NCBI GenBank assembly: GCA_018710795.1
Contig: DVJH01000134.1
Coordinates: 1 to 21,353, forward strand
Length of the DNA: 21,353 bases
Direction of reading: 5' to 3'
DNA from: Candidatus Galligastranaerophilus gallistercoris
Lineage (GTDB): Bacteria; Cyanobacteriota; Vampirovibrionia; Gastranaerophilales; Gastranaerophilaceae
Part shown: one piece after another, positions 15,001 through 21,353 of the stretch
How the letters are laid out: each line of letters begins with the position of its first letter
Numbering within the stretch: position 1 is the stretch's first letter
Made by a program: the position numbers and the translations under genes
Notes under the pieces: generated by a model
The model's input: only the letters and a program-made list of their open reading frames with translations
What the model was told of the DNA's origin: nothing
Database searches by the model: none

Positions 15001-15006
15001 ATTATA
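15001..15006 (-). promoter_or_regulatory. -10 box of the solute-binding protein gene, predicted leaderless transcript
   Basis: TATAAT on the minus strand ends 6 nt before the ATG at 14994, so the transcript would begin at or very near the start codon. It lies within the 14-nt divergent gap, so any -35 falls inside rarA. Confidence 0.5.
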
Positions 15007-15008
15007 CT

Positions 15009-16223
15009 ATGAATTTATTTGATGATTTGGAAAATAATAATAAACAAATGCCTCTGGCAAACATTTTAAGACCCAAAACTCTGGATGAATATCTGGGGCA
15101 GTCAAATGTTATTGCCGCTGATTCTCCCGTTTATAATTTATTAAAAGCAAAAAGGATTTTTTCTTTTATTTTATGGGGGCCTCCGGGGTGCGGGAAAACC
15201 ACTCTTGCAAGATTGATTGCAAAATACCACAATGCAAATTTTCTTGAATTGTCGGCGGTAACATCAGGTGTAAAGGATGTTAAAGACGCGGTTGAAAATG
15301 CAAAAGAAAATTTAAGAAACGGAATAAAAACAATTTTATTTATAGATGAAATCCACAGGTACTCTAAAACCCAGCAGGACGCTCTTTTGCCGCATATTGA
15401 AAACGGAACTTTGCACCTTATGGGTTCAACCACGGAAAACCCTTCTTTTCAGGTTATCCCCGCACTTTTAAGCAGGGTTCAGGTTATAATGCTTAATCCG
15501 ATTGATATTGATTCAATGAGGAAAATTGTTTTAAAAGGATTTAATTATCTTGAAGAAAATTATAAATTAAATTTAAAAATTGATGATGATGTCATAAATA
15601 CCATAATAAGACTTTCTTCGGGCGATGCAAGGTTTGCCCTAAATACGGTTGAAAATGCTTATTTTGCCGCAAAGGGCTCCATAAGTTCAAAATTGGTCGA
15701 ACAGCTTTTGCAAAAATCTGTTGCAAAATATGATGAATCCGAACATTATGATTGTTTAAGCGCTTATCAAAAATCAATGAGGGGGTCTGATCCGGATGCT
15801 GCAATATATTATCTTGCAAAAATGCTCTCTAAAGGCGAAGACCCGAGAATAATCGCAAGAAGGCTTCTGGTGTGCGCTTCCGAGGATGTCGGAAACGGTG
15901 ATTACAGAGCATTATTAATTGCAAATGCGGCCATGAATGCGGTTGAAAAAATCGGAATGCCCGAATGCAGAATAATACTGGCACAGGCAACGGAATATGT
16001 TGCAAGGGCAAAGAAGAGAAATCTTGATGCCGTTGCGATAGATAAAGCAATGAGCGATATAAAATCGGGGAAAGATTATCCGCCCCCGATGCACCTCAGG
16101 GATTCACACTACAAGGATGCAAATAAATACGGTTTCGGTGTCGGGTACGTTTATACCCATGATAATCCCGAATATATTCAGCAGTTTATGCCGGATGAAA
16201 TGAAAGATGTTAAATACTTTTAA
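15009..16223 (+). CDS. rarA: Replication-associated recombination protein A (RarA/MgsA AAA+ ATPase)
   Basis: The 404-residue cytoplasmic AAA+ ATPase acts at stalled replication forks and associates with SSB in characterised bacteria. Seen here: the family-typical start MNLFDDL, PLANILRPKTLDEYLGQ (15-31), Walker A GPPGCGKT (57-64), ELSAVTSGVKDV (80-91), Walker B LFIDE (110-114) with HRYSKTQQDALLPHIE, sensor 1 GSTTENPSF (139-147), the Arg-finger region LLSRVQV (153-159) and the C-terminal tetramerisation part (KSMRGSDPDAAIYYLAKML, ending LRDSHYKDANKYGFGVGY). Length is usual. There is no Shine-Dalgarno sequence before the ATG, but the MNLFD start is common in the family, so the start is kept. 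Confidence 0.96.
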   Translation: MNLFDDLENNNKQMPLANILRPKTLDEYLGQSNVIAADSPVYNLLKAKRIFSFILWGPPGCGKTTLARLIAKYHNANFLELSAVTSGVKDVKDAVENAKENLRNGIKTILFIDEIHRYSKTQQDALLPHIENGTLHLMGSTTENPSFQVIPALLSRVQVIMLNPIDIDSMRKIVLKGFNYLEENYKLNLKIDDDVINTIIRLSSGDARFALNTVENAYFAAKGSISSKLVEQLLQKSVAKYDESEHYDCLSAYQKSMRGSDPDAAIYYLAKMLSKGEDPRIIARRLLVCASEDVGNGDYRALLIANAAMNAVEKIGMPECRIILAQATEYVARAKKRNLDAVAIDKAMSDIKSGKDYPPPMHLRDSHYKDANKYGFGVGYVYTHDNPEYIQQFMPDEMKDVKYF

Positions 16224-16240
16224 ATTAAAACCGTTTATAG

Positions 16241-16246
16241 TATAAT
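16241..16246 (+). promoter_or_regulatory. Candidate -10 box upstream of the 16372 operon
   Basis: TATAAT with flanking AG lies 18 nt after the rarA stop. If used, it would give a leader of about 120 nt that includes the shared element at 16275-16295. No clear -35 is visible. Confidence 0.35.
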
Positions 16247-16274
16247 GAAATGTACAAAAATTGTGTTGGAGGAT

Positions 16275-16295
16275 TTGTTAACTTTTCTTTACAAA
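16275..16295 (+). promoter_or_regulatory. Copy 2 of a shared upstream element
   Basis: TTGTTAA, then C, then TTTTCTTTACAAA: the same 20 bases as 11253-11272 apart from the added C, and placed 76 nt before the ATG at 16372. A GGAGG at 16268-16272 directly before it has no plausible start codon behind it. Confidence 0.5.
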
Positions 16296-16371
16296 AGGAC
16301 AAAAAAATAGCAATTTTTAAGTATTTTGAGCATTTATCATGGTGTGTGTGATTTTAAAAAGGAAGGCAATT

Positions 16372-17190
16372 ATGTCTGATTTAGGCGCAATTAATTCATC
16401 AAATATAGCATTCGGCTCAACAAAAGTTGAAAAAAAAGAGGACGATAAAGGTGTTGAAATTACGGCACTTCCGGTTGAGCAAAAACCTTCAATCGGTGAA
16501 AAGCTGACACAGCCTATCAGAGATGAATTCCATAAAGCGTACGGTGAAGATGCCAAGGCTACGCCTTCTTTGGTTGCAGACTTTGTATCCGATAATCTTA
16601 TTAAAGTCGGTGTTGCGGTTGCAGGCGGAGCCGCTATTTTAGCAAAAGCAAGAAAATCAACAAGCGGGCTCACCGAAGCTCTTAAAGCGGGCGTTAAAAA
16701 AGTCAGCAGCAATGCGGATAATGCCGAAAAACTCAGTGCTTTCAAAAAAGCTACCGAAGCATTTAAGGGTGCAATGGCAGAAATGAAGAAAACAAATCTT
16801 AAAAAAGCCGAAGAAGCCGTTAAAGCAACAGCTGAAGGCGGAGAAAAAATTAAACTCGGCGAAAAAATAAAAAGCGCAATTTTGCAGCCCAAAGAATTTG
16901 AAGAAGGCACAAAACTTGCAGGCGTTGTCGATAAAGTATTCGGTAAACACGCTCAAACCGTTAAAAACGGCTTAGGAAAAGTCGGTATCGGAAACGGTTC
17001 GGATTTAGCGGATACGGCAATGGCAGTCGGCTCGGCAGCTGCGGTAAGCGCAGGCGTTAACGAAATTGCCGATGACGTAACCGAGGCTGATAACGATAAA
17101 CTTGCAATTCAGGGCAAAATCAAAGCGTTTGAAGACACCGTTAATGCGGCAGACAGACTTGTAAATACAATTTCTGTGCTTGCAGGCTAA
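16372..17190 (+). CDS. Unknown 272-residue Ala/Lys-rich helical protein with N-terminal SSNIAFGS motif
   Basis: The start is ATG 16372, not an in-frame ATG at 16339, because GGAAGG at 16361-16366 lies 5 nt before it. The protein opens with MSDLGAINSSNIAFGSTKV, followed by a charged linker. Two small-residue hydrophobic segments (about 75-92, VGVAVAGGAAILAKA, and about 220-235, TAMAVGSAAAVSAG) flank a Lys/Ala/Glu-rich helical centre. No enzyme motif or classical signal peptide is recognised. The low aromatic and cysteine content and repetitive helical pattern fit a structural, membrane-interacting or exported protein; that is inference. It is the first gene of an operon with the 111-residue gene 15 nt downstream, and it carries the shared 20-nt upstream element. 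Confidence 0.75.
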   Translation: MSDLGAINSSNIAFGSTKVEKKEDDKGVEITALPVEQKPSIGEKLTQPIRDEFHKAYGEDAKATPSLVADFVSDNLIKVGVAVAGGAAILAKARKSTSGLTEALKAGVKKVSSNADNAEKLSAFKKATEAFKGAMAEMKKTNLKKAEEAVKATAEGGEKIKLGEKIKSAILQPKEFEEGTKLAGVVDKVFGKHAQTVKNGLGKVGIGNGSDLADTAMAVGSAAAVSAGVNEIADDVTEADNDKLAIQGKIKAFEDTVNAADRLVNTISVLAG

Positions 17191-17205
17191 TAAAGAAAAG
17201 AAAGT

Positions 17206-17541
17206 ATGATAGAACCTATTAATCAAAATTTGAATATAAAAACGGCTTCAAGACTAGAACCTGTTGAAGTTCCGCATTTTTTGGGAATTACAAAAGTTTC
17301 AAAAAACGATACTTTTGAAAGACAGGTTAAAAATACCGCTAAAGCGCCTAACGGCTCTATGAATACTGCATTTGAAGCGGTTAAAAAAGGCACAAAAGAC
17401 GGCATTAAAGTTATAGCCGATGTTACAAAGAAAAGTGCCGAATTTACAAAAGAATTTGCAGGCTCGCTTTATAGCGACATAACGGGCATTGCAAAAGAAA
17501 AAGGTATTCAAACAATAAGTACCATAGACGGTATTGTATAA
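17206..17541 (+). CDS. Unknown 111-residue protein, partner of the 16372 gene
   Basis: A basic, Lys/Thr-rich protein. Its segment HFLGITKVSKND (residues 24-35) resembles AFGSTKVEKKED in the preceding protein, and the rest looks like an amphipathic helix (AFEAVKKGTKDGIKVIADVT, then KSAEFTKEFAGSLYSDITG). No family is recognised. The ATG lies 15 nt after the upstream stop, with a purine-rich GAAAAGAAAG as weak ribosome-binding site, so the two genes are co-transcribed. The operon ends at the terminator at 17586-17612. Confidence 0.7.
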   Translation: MIEPINQNLNIKTASRLEPVEVPHFLGITKVSKNDTFERQVKNTAKAPNGSMNTAFEAVKKGTKDGIKVIADVTKKSAEFTKEFAGSLYSDITGIAKEKGIQTISTIDGIV

Positions 17542-17585
17542 TATTTAAGTTAAGCACATAGACTCTGAAAGAACAGAATAATTTT

Positions 17586-17612
17586 AAACCCGCTTATAAT
17601 TAAAGCGGGTTT
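17586..17612 (+). terminator. Rho-independent terminator of the 16372-17541 operon
   Basis: A 10-bp stem (17586-17595 with 17603-17612; CCCGC core) with a 7-nt loop is followed by a T-rich run on the plus strand. It lies 44 nt after the stop and 8 nt before the end of the convergent zinc-ribbon gene. Confidence 0.88.
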
Positions 17613-17620
17613 TTTATTTT

Positions 17621-18403
17621 TTATTCTTTATTTTGTGCTGCTTTTTTGTATTCTTCGGGGGCATCTTCTCTTTCCTGATTCCATCTGTCAAGCCCCATTT
17701 GCTTTCTGACCAAACCTATTCCCACATGGACTCTCCATTCATCCATTTTTAACTGTGCCGCAAGAATTTTATGGCAGCCAATCGGAGGAAGCGGCAACAG
17801 GGGTTCATATAAATTTTTAATTGCCATTAATTGATCGGGGGTCAGCGCCAGTTTTCTTTTCGGCATTGTAATTTTGGGAAGCATTAATTTTTGCCTTACA
17901 AGATTTATGCCAAAGAAAACTTTTTTAGGCTCTAAACCGATTTTTTCCGCTATAACTTCATGGGCATCGGGGTTTGGAAGCGGAAGCATTTTTTTGTATA
18001 ATTCTTCAATTTGAGCCAGTTGTTCTCTGTTTACAAGAAGTGCTTTGGGTTTTTGCGGGGCACGTTTTTTGTTAAAACCGCCTTTATTAAAGCCCCCTTT
18101 ATTAAAGCCGCCCGGTCTTTGCCCTTGGGGACGGGGGCGTCTGTTATCCTGACGGTAACCGCCTTGAGAATTTGAATGTCTCTGGTCTTTATTATAGGGC
18201 TTTTTGTTATATCTTTGGGGCGCATCGTCGTTTCCGAAGCTGTAGCTTCTGGGGTATTCAACTCCCGTTTGTGTCGGCGTGCCGCCGTCATTTGAGCCTG
18301 CGGAAGCTGCTTTATCGGGGTATAAACAATCGGGGCAAATTACCCTTTTAGGGTTTTTGGTTTCAAATTCCTTCCCGCACTTAATGCACTTATTAGTATA
18401 CAT
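17621..18403 (-). CDS. Zinc-ribbon protein with GGFNK low-complexity linker and two tandem helical repeats
   Basis: The 260-residue protein begins with a zinc ribbon (C6, C9, C23, C26; CIKCGKEF and VICPDC). Residues 30-117 are disordered, rich in Gly, Asn, Arg and Gln, and include GGFNK in three tandem copies (98-112). Two homologous repeats follow at about 121-177 and 185-241, offset by 64 residues and sharing QLxxIxxLY, the LPLP turn, H-x-(V/I)-(I/L)-A and G-I-x-LVR-x-(K/Q). Each repeat looks like a small three-helix or winged-helix unit. The architecture suggests a nucleic-acid-binding protein, perhaps RNA-binding, by analogy with RGG-like linkers; no known name is recognised. AAAGGA lies about 12 nt before the ATG. 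It is convergent with the 16372 operon. Confidence 0.78.
   Translation of the reverse strand: MYTNKCIKCGKEFETKNPKRVICPDCLYPDKAASAGSNDGGTPTQTGVEYPRSYSFGNDDAPQRYNKKPYNKDQRHSNSQGGYRQDNRRPRPQGQRPGGFNKGGFNKGGFNKKRAPQKPKALLVNREQLAQIEELYKKMLPLPNPDAHEVIAEKIGLEPKKVFFGINLVRQKLMLPKITMPKRKLALTPDQLMAIKNLYEPLLPLPPIGCHKILAAQLKMDEWRVHVGIGLVRKQMGLDRWNQEREDAPEEYKKAAQNKE
18072..18116. repeat. 15-nt tandem repeat coding for GGFNK units
   Basis: Three consecutive 15-nt units beginning TTAAA, with third-position differences between copies, lie inside the zinc-ribbon gene. They encode the GGFNK repeats and could change length by slippage. Confidence 0.6.
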
Positions 18404-18623
18404 AATTAAAAAATTTCCTTTTTTGGCTTTAGCCTCGTTATTCCATCATAATCTTCAAAGTGGCAAATTTTCAAATTTTTGATAATTAAAATCAAAATTA
18501 AATCACCGGTACCTATAGCCCTTATTTTATACTCAAATTTAAAATTATACAAGTATTTTGTGAGGTTTTATTACAAAAATACTCTTTTTTGCGCACAATT
18601 TAAGATATATTTCTTAATGCAAA

Positions 18624-18647
18624 AAACGGAGAATGTTTTCTCCGTTT
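18624..18647 (-). terminator. Rho-independent terminator after the 69-residue gene
   Basis: A perfect 10-bp stem (18624-18633 with 18638-18647; CGGAG core) with a 4-nt loop is followed on the minus strand by further T residues. It lies 22 nt past the stop of the 18670 gene. The rest of the gap from 18404 to 18623 holds no gene I can support, only the leader of the zinc-ribbon gene. Confidence 0.8.
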
Positions 18648-18669
18648 GTCCTCCATTATTTAATTTGTT

Positions 18670-18879
18670 TTAAGCGATGAAATTGTTGCCGTATTTGAGT
18701 GAGCCTACAAAAAAGCACTCTTGAAGCATTTTATTCATGCTTTTATAAACTTTTTTCTTCGGCGGAAGGCTTGCTCTGTAAAGCGCCGCTTTGGAATCGG
18801 TATATTCTTTTGCGATCGTTGCGGTTATAAAAAAGTTTTCGCAATTTAAAAATTTTTCTTCAGCGGTTGCCGTTGCCAT
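18670..18879 (-). CDS. Unknown 69-residue protein
   Basis: A small protein starting MATATAEEKFLNCENFFITAT, with a basic middle (LPPKKKVYKSMNKML) and a short hydrophobic tail. It has two cysteines but no zinc motif. No family, signal peptide or full membrane helix is seen. AGAGG precedes the ATG by about 9 nt, and a clear terminator follows, which supports it as a real single-gene unit. The AT-rich palindromic stretch at 18938-18967 lies in its upstream region and may hold its promoter. Confidence 0.62.
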   Translation of the reverse strand: MATATAEEKFLNCENFFITATIAKEYTDSKAALYRASLPPKKKVYKSMNKMLQECFFVGSLKYGNNFIA

Positions 18880-18937
18880 TATTTTCTACCTCTTATTTAT
18901 CTCTCGTATTTATATAAAGTAGAATATCGAAAAAAAA

Positions 18938-18967
18938 TTGACATTTTATATATAAAATATATATTTT
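18938..18967. promoter_or_regulatory. Overlapping AT palindromes with promoter-like boxes
   Basis: A 16-bp perfect palindrome (18943-18958) overlaps a 14-bp one (18954-18967). On the plus strand, TTGACA (18938-18943), a 16-nt spacer and TATATT (18960-18965) form a near-consensus promoter pointing into the 3' end of mtaB, antisense to it. On the minus strand the same stretch could promote the 69-residue gene. AT richness makes chance matches likely. Confidence 0.35.
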
Positions 18968-18979
18968 TGTAACAAAATC

Positions 18980-20242
18980 TTAATATAATTCTTCAAATTC
19001 GCTTAAAGCAACTGTTTCAACAGTGTTTTGCAAATCGGTTTCGCTTTTTTTATAAACCTTAATGTAATTTTCGCTGACACCTTTATATGCGTTCATTTTT
19101 TTTGATTTTTTTTCATATATTATCGTTCTGGTTGTGTTTTTGTTTTTATCCAAAAAGTTTTTATGAAGCAGGTTTGAAATTTCGATTAATTCTTTTGTTC
19201 TTTCTTTTTTTATATGTTCCAAAATTTGATTTTCCATTGCGGCAGCAGGCGTGTTTTTTCTTATTGAATAGGGAAAAGAATGAATATAGCTGACTTTTGC
19301 TTCAATTAAGCTTTCTTTCGTGATTAAAAAATCATCTTTTGTTTCATCGGGAAAGCCGGTTATAATATCGCAGCCTATATAAGGCAGATTAAAACAGCCG
19401 TGAATTTTATTTATTTTATCGAGCGCTTCTTTTCTTGTGTAAAAACGGTTCATATTTTTGAGCGTTTTATCCGTAAGACTTTGAAGGGAAAGATGAAAAT
19501 GAGGGCAGAATTTTTTTGAATTTTGTAAAAATTCAAGCAAATTATCATCAATTTCATTTATATATAAAGACCCCAAACGATATCTTAAAATATCCGTTTT
19601 TTCAATTTCTTTCAGAAGATTAATAAGGTTTTGATTAAATTCAATCCCCCATTGCCCGATATGAATTCCCGTTAAAACAATTTCTTTTTTATTGTTTTTT
19701 ATATGAAGATTGATTTGTTTAATTATATTTTCAATGTTGTTTGATCTTGAATTTCCTCTTGCATAAGGAATCAGGCAATAGGAACATCTGTTGTTGCAGC
19801 CGTCTTGAATTTTAACGGAAGGGCGGGTGGATGAAGCGTTATATAAAAATTTGTTGTTATATTCTTTTGTGTTAAATATATTGTCTGCAAAAACGGTTTT
19901 ATTTTTTTCAAAAAGGTTTTCAATATATTTATCTATATCAAGCTTTTCATTGTTTCCCAAAATTAAATCCGCATTAATTTCATCGGGGTTTCCCGTTTGT
20001 GCGAGACACCCCGTTAAAATTATTTTTATATCGGGTTTGTCTTTTCTTATTTGTTTTATTAAATATAATGCCTGATTGTCGCTGTGGCTTGTTACGGTGC
20101 AGGAATTTAAGATGTAAATATCCGCTTCAAGCCTGTTATCGGTTTTAATATATCCTTTATTCAAAAGGGATTCTTTTATTATCTGTGATTCGATTTCGTT
20201 TGTTTTGCATCCGAGCGTTTTTATAAAAAATTTTTTATTCAT
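18980..20242 (-). CDS. mtaB: tRNA t6A37 methylthiotransferase MtaB
   Basis: A radical SAM enzyme adding a methylthio group to N6-threonylcarbamoyladenosine 37 of ANN-decoding tRNAs. Seen from the ATG at 20242 (420 residues): the N-terminal UPF0004 domain with cluster cysteines C12 (TLGCKTN), C48 (NSCTVT) and C79 (TGCLAQ), the radical SAM motif C149, C153, C156 (DGCNNRCSYCLIPYARG), HFHLSLQS and GFPDET, and a C-terminal TRAM-like region. TLGCKTNEIE and the CSYCLIPYARG form fit MtaB better than MiaB or RimO. The ATG is chosen over an upstream TTG (20263) because AGAGGG lies just before it and because it overlaps the end of the methyltransferase gene by 8 nt, a translational-coupling arrangement. 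Confidence 0.92.
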   Translation of the reverse strand: MNKKFFIKTLGCKTNEIESQIIKESLLNKGYIKTDNRLEADIYILNSCTVTSHSDNQALYLIKQIRKDKPDIKIILTGCLAQTGNPDEINADLILGNNEKLDIDKYIENLFEKNKTVFADNIFNTKEYNNKFLYNASSTRPSVKIQDGCNNRCSYCLIPYARGNSRSNNIENIIKQINLHIKNNKKEIVLTGIHIGQWGIEFNQNLINLLKEIEKTDILRYRLGSLYINEIDDNLLEFLQNSKKFCPHFHLSLQSLTDKTLKNMNRFYTRKEALDKINKIHGCFNLPYIGCDIITGFPDETKDDFLITKESLIEAKVSYIHSFPYSIRKNTPAAAMENQILEHIKKERTKELIEISNLLHKNFLDKNKNTTRTIIYEKKSKKMNAYKGVSENYIKVYKKSETDLQNTVETVALSEFEELY

Positions 20243-21353
20243 CTTCCCTCTTAAAATGTGCAAGGCATTCTATATGATGAGTATAAGGAAACATGTCAAA
20301 TCCTTCAAGACTTATAAATTTAAAACCTTTTTTTATTAAAAATTCGGCGTCTCTTTTCAGGGTCATAGGATTGCAGCTTATATAAATAATTGAATTTGTC
20401 ATATTTGAGACATTCTCAAGGGTAAAATTATCCGAACCTTTTCTCGGGGGGTCAAGAATTATGTTTTCAAAAGTTCTTTTTTCATCAATAAATTTTTTTA
20501 TTATCTCATCCGCTTTTCCTTCAAATATTTCATAGTTTGAAATGTTGTTTAATTTATAATTTTCTTTTGCAAAATATACGGATTCGGAGTTTTCTTCAAC
20601 AAGGGTTATTTTATTTGCTTTATTATTAAGACAAATTCCGATTGTTCCGGCTCCGCCGTATAAATCAAGAATGTTTCCTTTTTTATCTATCAAATCTTTC
20701 GCTTTTTCAAATAAGATTTCAGCCGTATAAGGGTTAATCTGAAAGAAACTTGCGGGGCCGATTTTAAAAGAATATGATTTTAAATTTTGAATTATATAAC
20801 TTTCGCCTTTAATTAAGATTGTTTTATCGCCCAATATTTTATTTGTTTTTTTATTATTGAAATTTACAAATACTCCTTTAATTAAGGGGAATGTTTTTAT
20901 TATTGATTCCGCAAAATTAAAAATGCCGTTTTTTAATTGTCTAAATCCTTTATCATCCGTATTTAAAACAAGGGTAAGCAAAATTGAATTGTCGTTTGTT
21001 GAAATTCTTGTATTAACATGTCTTAAAAGCCCTTTGCGCGTTTTTTCTACATAGGCGGATAATTTCCAATTTTGCCTTATATATTCCGTTATTTCATCAA
21101 TAACGGAAGGCTGAATCGGGCAGAATTTTATATTTGTTATATCGTGGGAATTTTTCTTATAATAACCTATAAGAACTTTTTTTGAATTTTTGGTTTCCGT
21201 TGCGGGGTATTGCGTTTTGCACCTGTAGGCTTTAATTTCGGGACTTTTTACAAAAGGTTTTATTTTGAGATTATCAAATGTTGAAAAAATTTCTTTTAGA
21301 ATATTTTCTTTTTCTTTAATTAAATTTTCGTATTCAAAAAACTGTAAATCGCA
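20235..21353 (-). CDS. rlmD: 23S rRNA (uracil-C5)-methyltransferase, RumA/RlmD family, 5' partial
   Basis: The frame is open to the window edge, so the start (TRAM domain and first cysteines, roughly 70 residues) lies beyond base 21353. The visible 372 residues begin with C-D-L-Q, equivalent to the third [4Fe-4S] cysteine of RumA, and the fourth is in KFCPIQPS near residue 78. The methyltransferase part has FFQINPYTAEIL, DLYGGAGTIGI (SAM binding), ILDPPRKGS and the catalytic cysteine in YISCNPMTLKRDA, and ends FDMFPYTHHIECL. It methylates C5 of a uracil in 23S rRNA (U1939 in E. coli; other members also do U747). It is coupled to mtaB by an 8-nt overlap, giving an RNA-modification operon. An internal TTG at 20981 is not the start because conserved sequence precedes it. 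Confidence 0.92.
   Translation of the reverse strand, partial: CDLQFFEYENLIKEKENILKEIFSTFDNLKIKPFVKSPEIKAYRCKTQYPATETKNSKKVLIGYYKKNSHDITNIKFCPIQPSVIDEITEYIRQNWKLSAYVEKTRKGLLRHVNTRISTNDNSILLTLVLNTDDKGFRQLKNGIFNFAESIIKTFPLIKGVFVNFNNKKTNKILGDKTILIKGESYIIQNLKSYSFKIGPASFFQINPYTAEILFEKAKDLIDKKGNILDLYGGAGTIGICLNNKANKITLVEENSESVYFAKENYKLNNISNYEIFEGKADEIIKKFIDEKRTFENIILDPPRKGSDNFTLENVSNMTNSIIYISCNPMTLKRDAEFLIKKGFKFISLEGFDMFPYTHHIECLAHFKREDE

Noticed and set aside
16261..16308. Leader peptide behind GGAGG at 16268-16272 (TTG at 16275, 11 codons)
   Set aside because: The spacing of 2 nt is too short and the start is TTG; the stretch is better explained by the element shared with 11253-11272.
11673..17573. 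14-nt complementary match between the 11663-11693 terminator loop (11673-11686) and 17560-17573
   Set aside because: A 14-base match is expected about once by chance in 21 kb on two strands, and no further pairing extends it.
18479..18673. Plus-strand 64-residue reading frame in the gap between the zinc-ribbon and 69-residue genes
   Set aside because: No ribosome-binding site, odd composition, and it runs through the minus-strand terminator stem and into the end of the 69-residue gene.
1..21353. CRISPR arrays, tRNA or rRNA genes, transposases
   Set aside because: No spaced direct repeats, no tRNA T-loop signature and no transposase-like protein were found on either strand.

Overview
The window is AT-rich, densely coded and bacterial, with short intergenic gaps and housekeeping genes scattered among genes of unknown function. 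Two unknown or accessory proteins carry an odd short N-terminal motif (hydrophobic-x-F-x). From memory, that motif, the gene mix (anaerobe-type short ThiC, GGDEF/HD-GYP regulator, SMR pump, MtaB, RarA) and the composition fit an uncultured gut lineage such as Gastranaerophilales/Vampirovibrionia (non-photosynthetic relatives of Cyanobacteria). This placement is inference; no rRNA or tRNA gene is present to settle it.

Layout. 1-1554: 3' part of an SNF2-family helicase and a 62-residue protein, possibly the edge of an accessory or phage-derived segment. 1559-3030: YbaK-type tRNA deacylase and EmrE-type multidrug transporter, transcribed divergently, then a GNAT-like acetyltransferase. 3137-5125 (minus): ispH-rpsA, an operon linking isoprenoid synthesis and ribosomal protein S1. 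5227-7131 (plus): class II aldolase and ThiC/BzaF-type radical SAM enzyme, 3 nt apart. 7214-9124 (minus): cyclic-di-GMP protein with an intact GGDEF domain and a degenerate HD-GYP domain. 9225-11075 (minus): a soluble protein whose last 300 residues match the cytosolic domain of the flagellar/type III export gate FlhA, fused to a DUF4177-like head, with an unknown 108-residue gene upstream. 11350-12986 (plus): a small unknown protein and phosphoglycerate kinase. 13091-16223: unknown 237-residue protein, orphan solute-binding protein (minus) and RarA. 16372-17541 (plus): two-gene operon of unknown Lys/Ala-rich proteins. 17621-18879 (minus): zinc-ribbon protein with tandem helical repeats, and a 69-residue unknown. 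18980-21353 (minus): RumA/RlmD-type rRNA methyltransferase (cut by the window end) overlapping the tRNA methylthiotransferase MtaB, an RNA-modification operon.

Most unusual items: the FlhA cytosolic-domain homologue without membrane domain; a nearly identical 20-nt element placed 76-77 nt upstream of two unknown small-protein genes; the zinc-ribbon/GGFNK/tandem-repeat protein; and the HD-GYP domain that has lost several metal ligands beside an intact GGDEF. Several strong hairpin terminators mark transcription units. Three genes lack a Shine-Dalgarno sequence and have a -10-like box 6-7 nt before the start codon, suggesting leaderless transcripts. No CRISPR array, tRNA, rRNA or recognisable insertion sequence was seen, and no stretch above 300 bases is gene-free.
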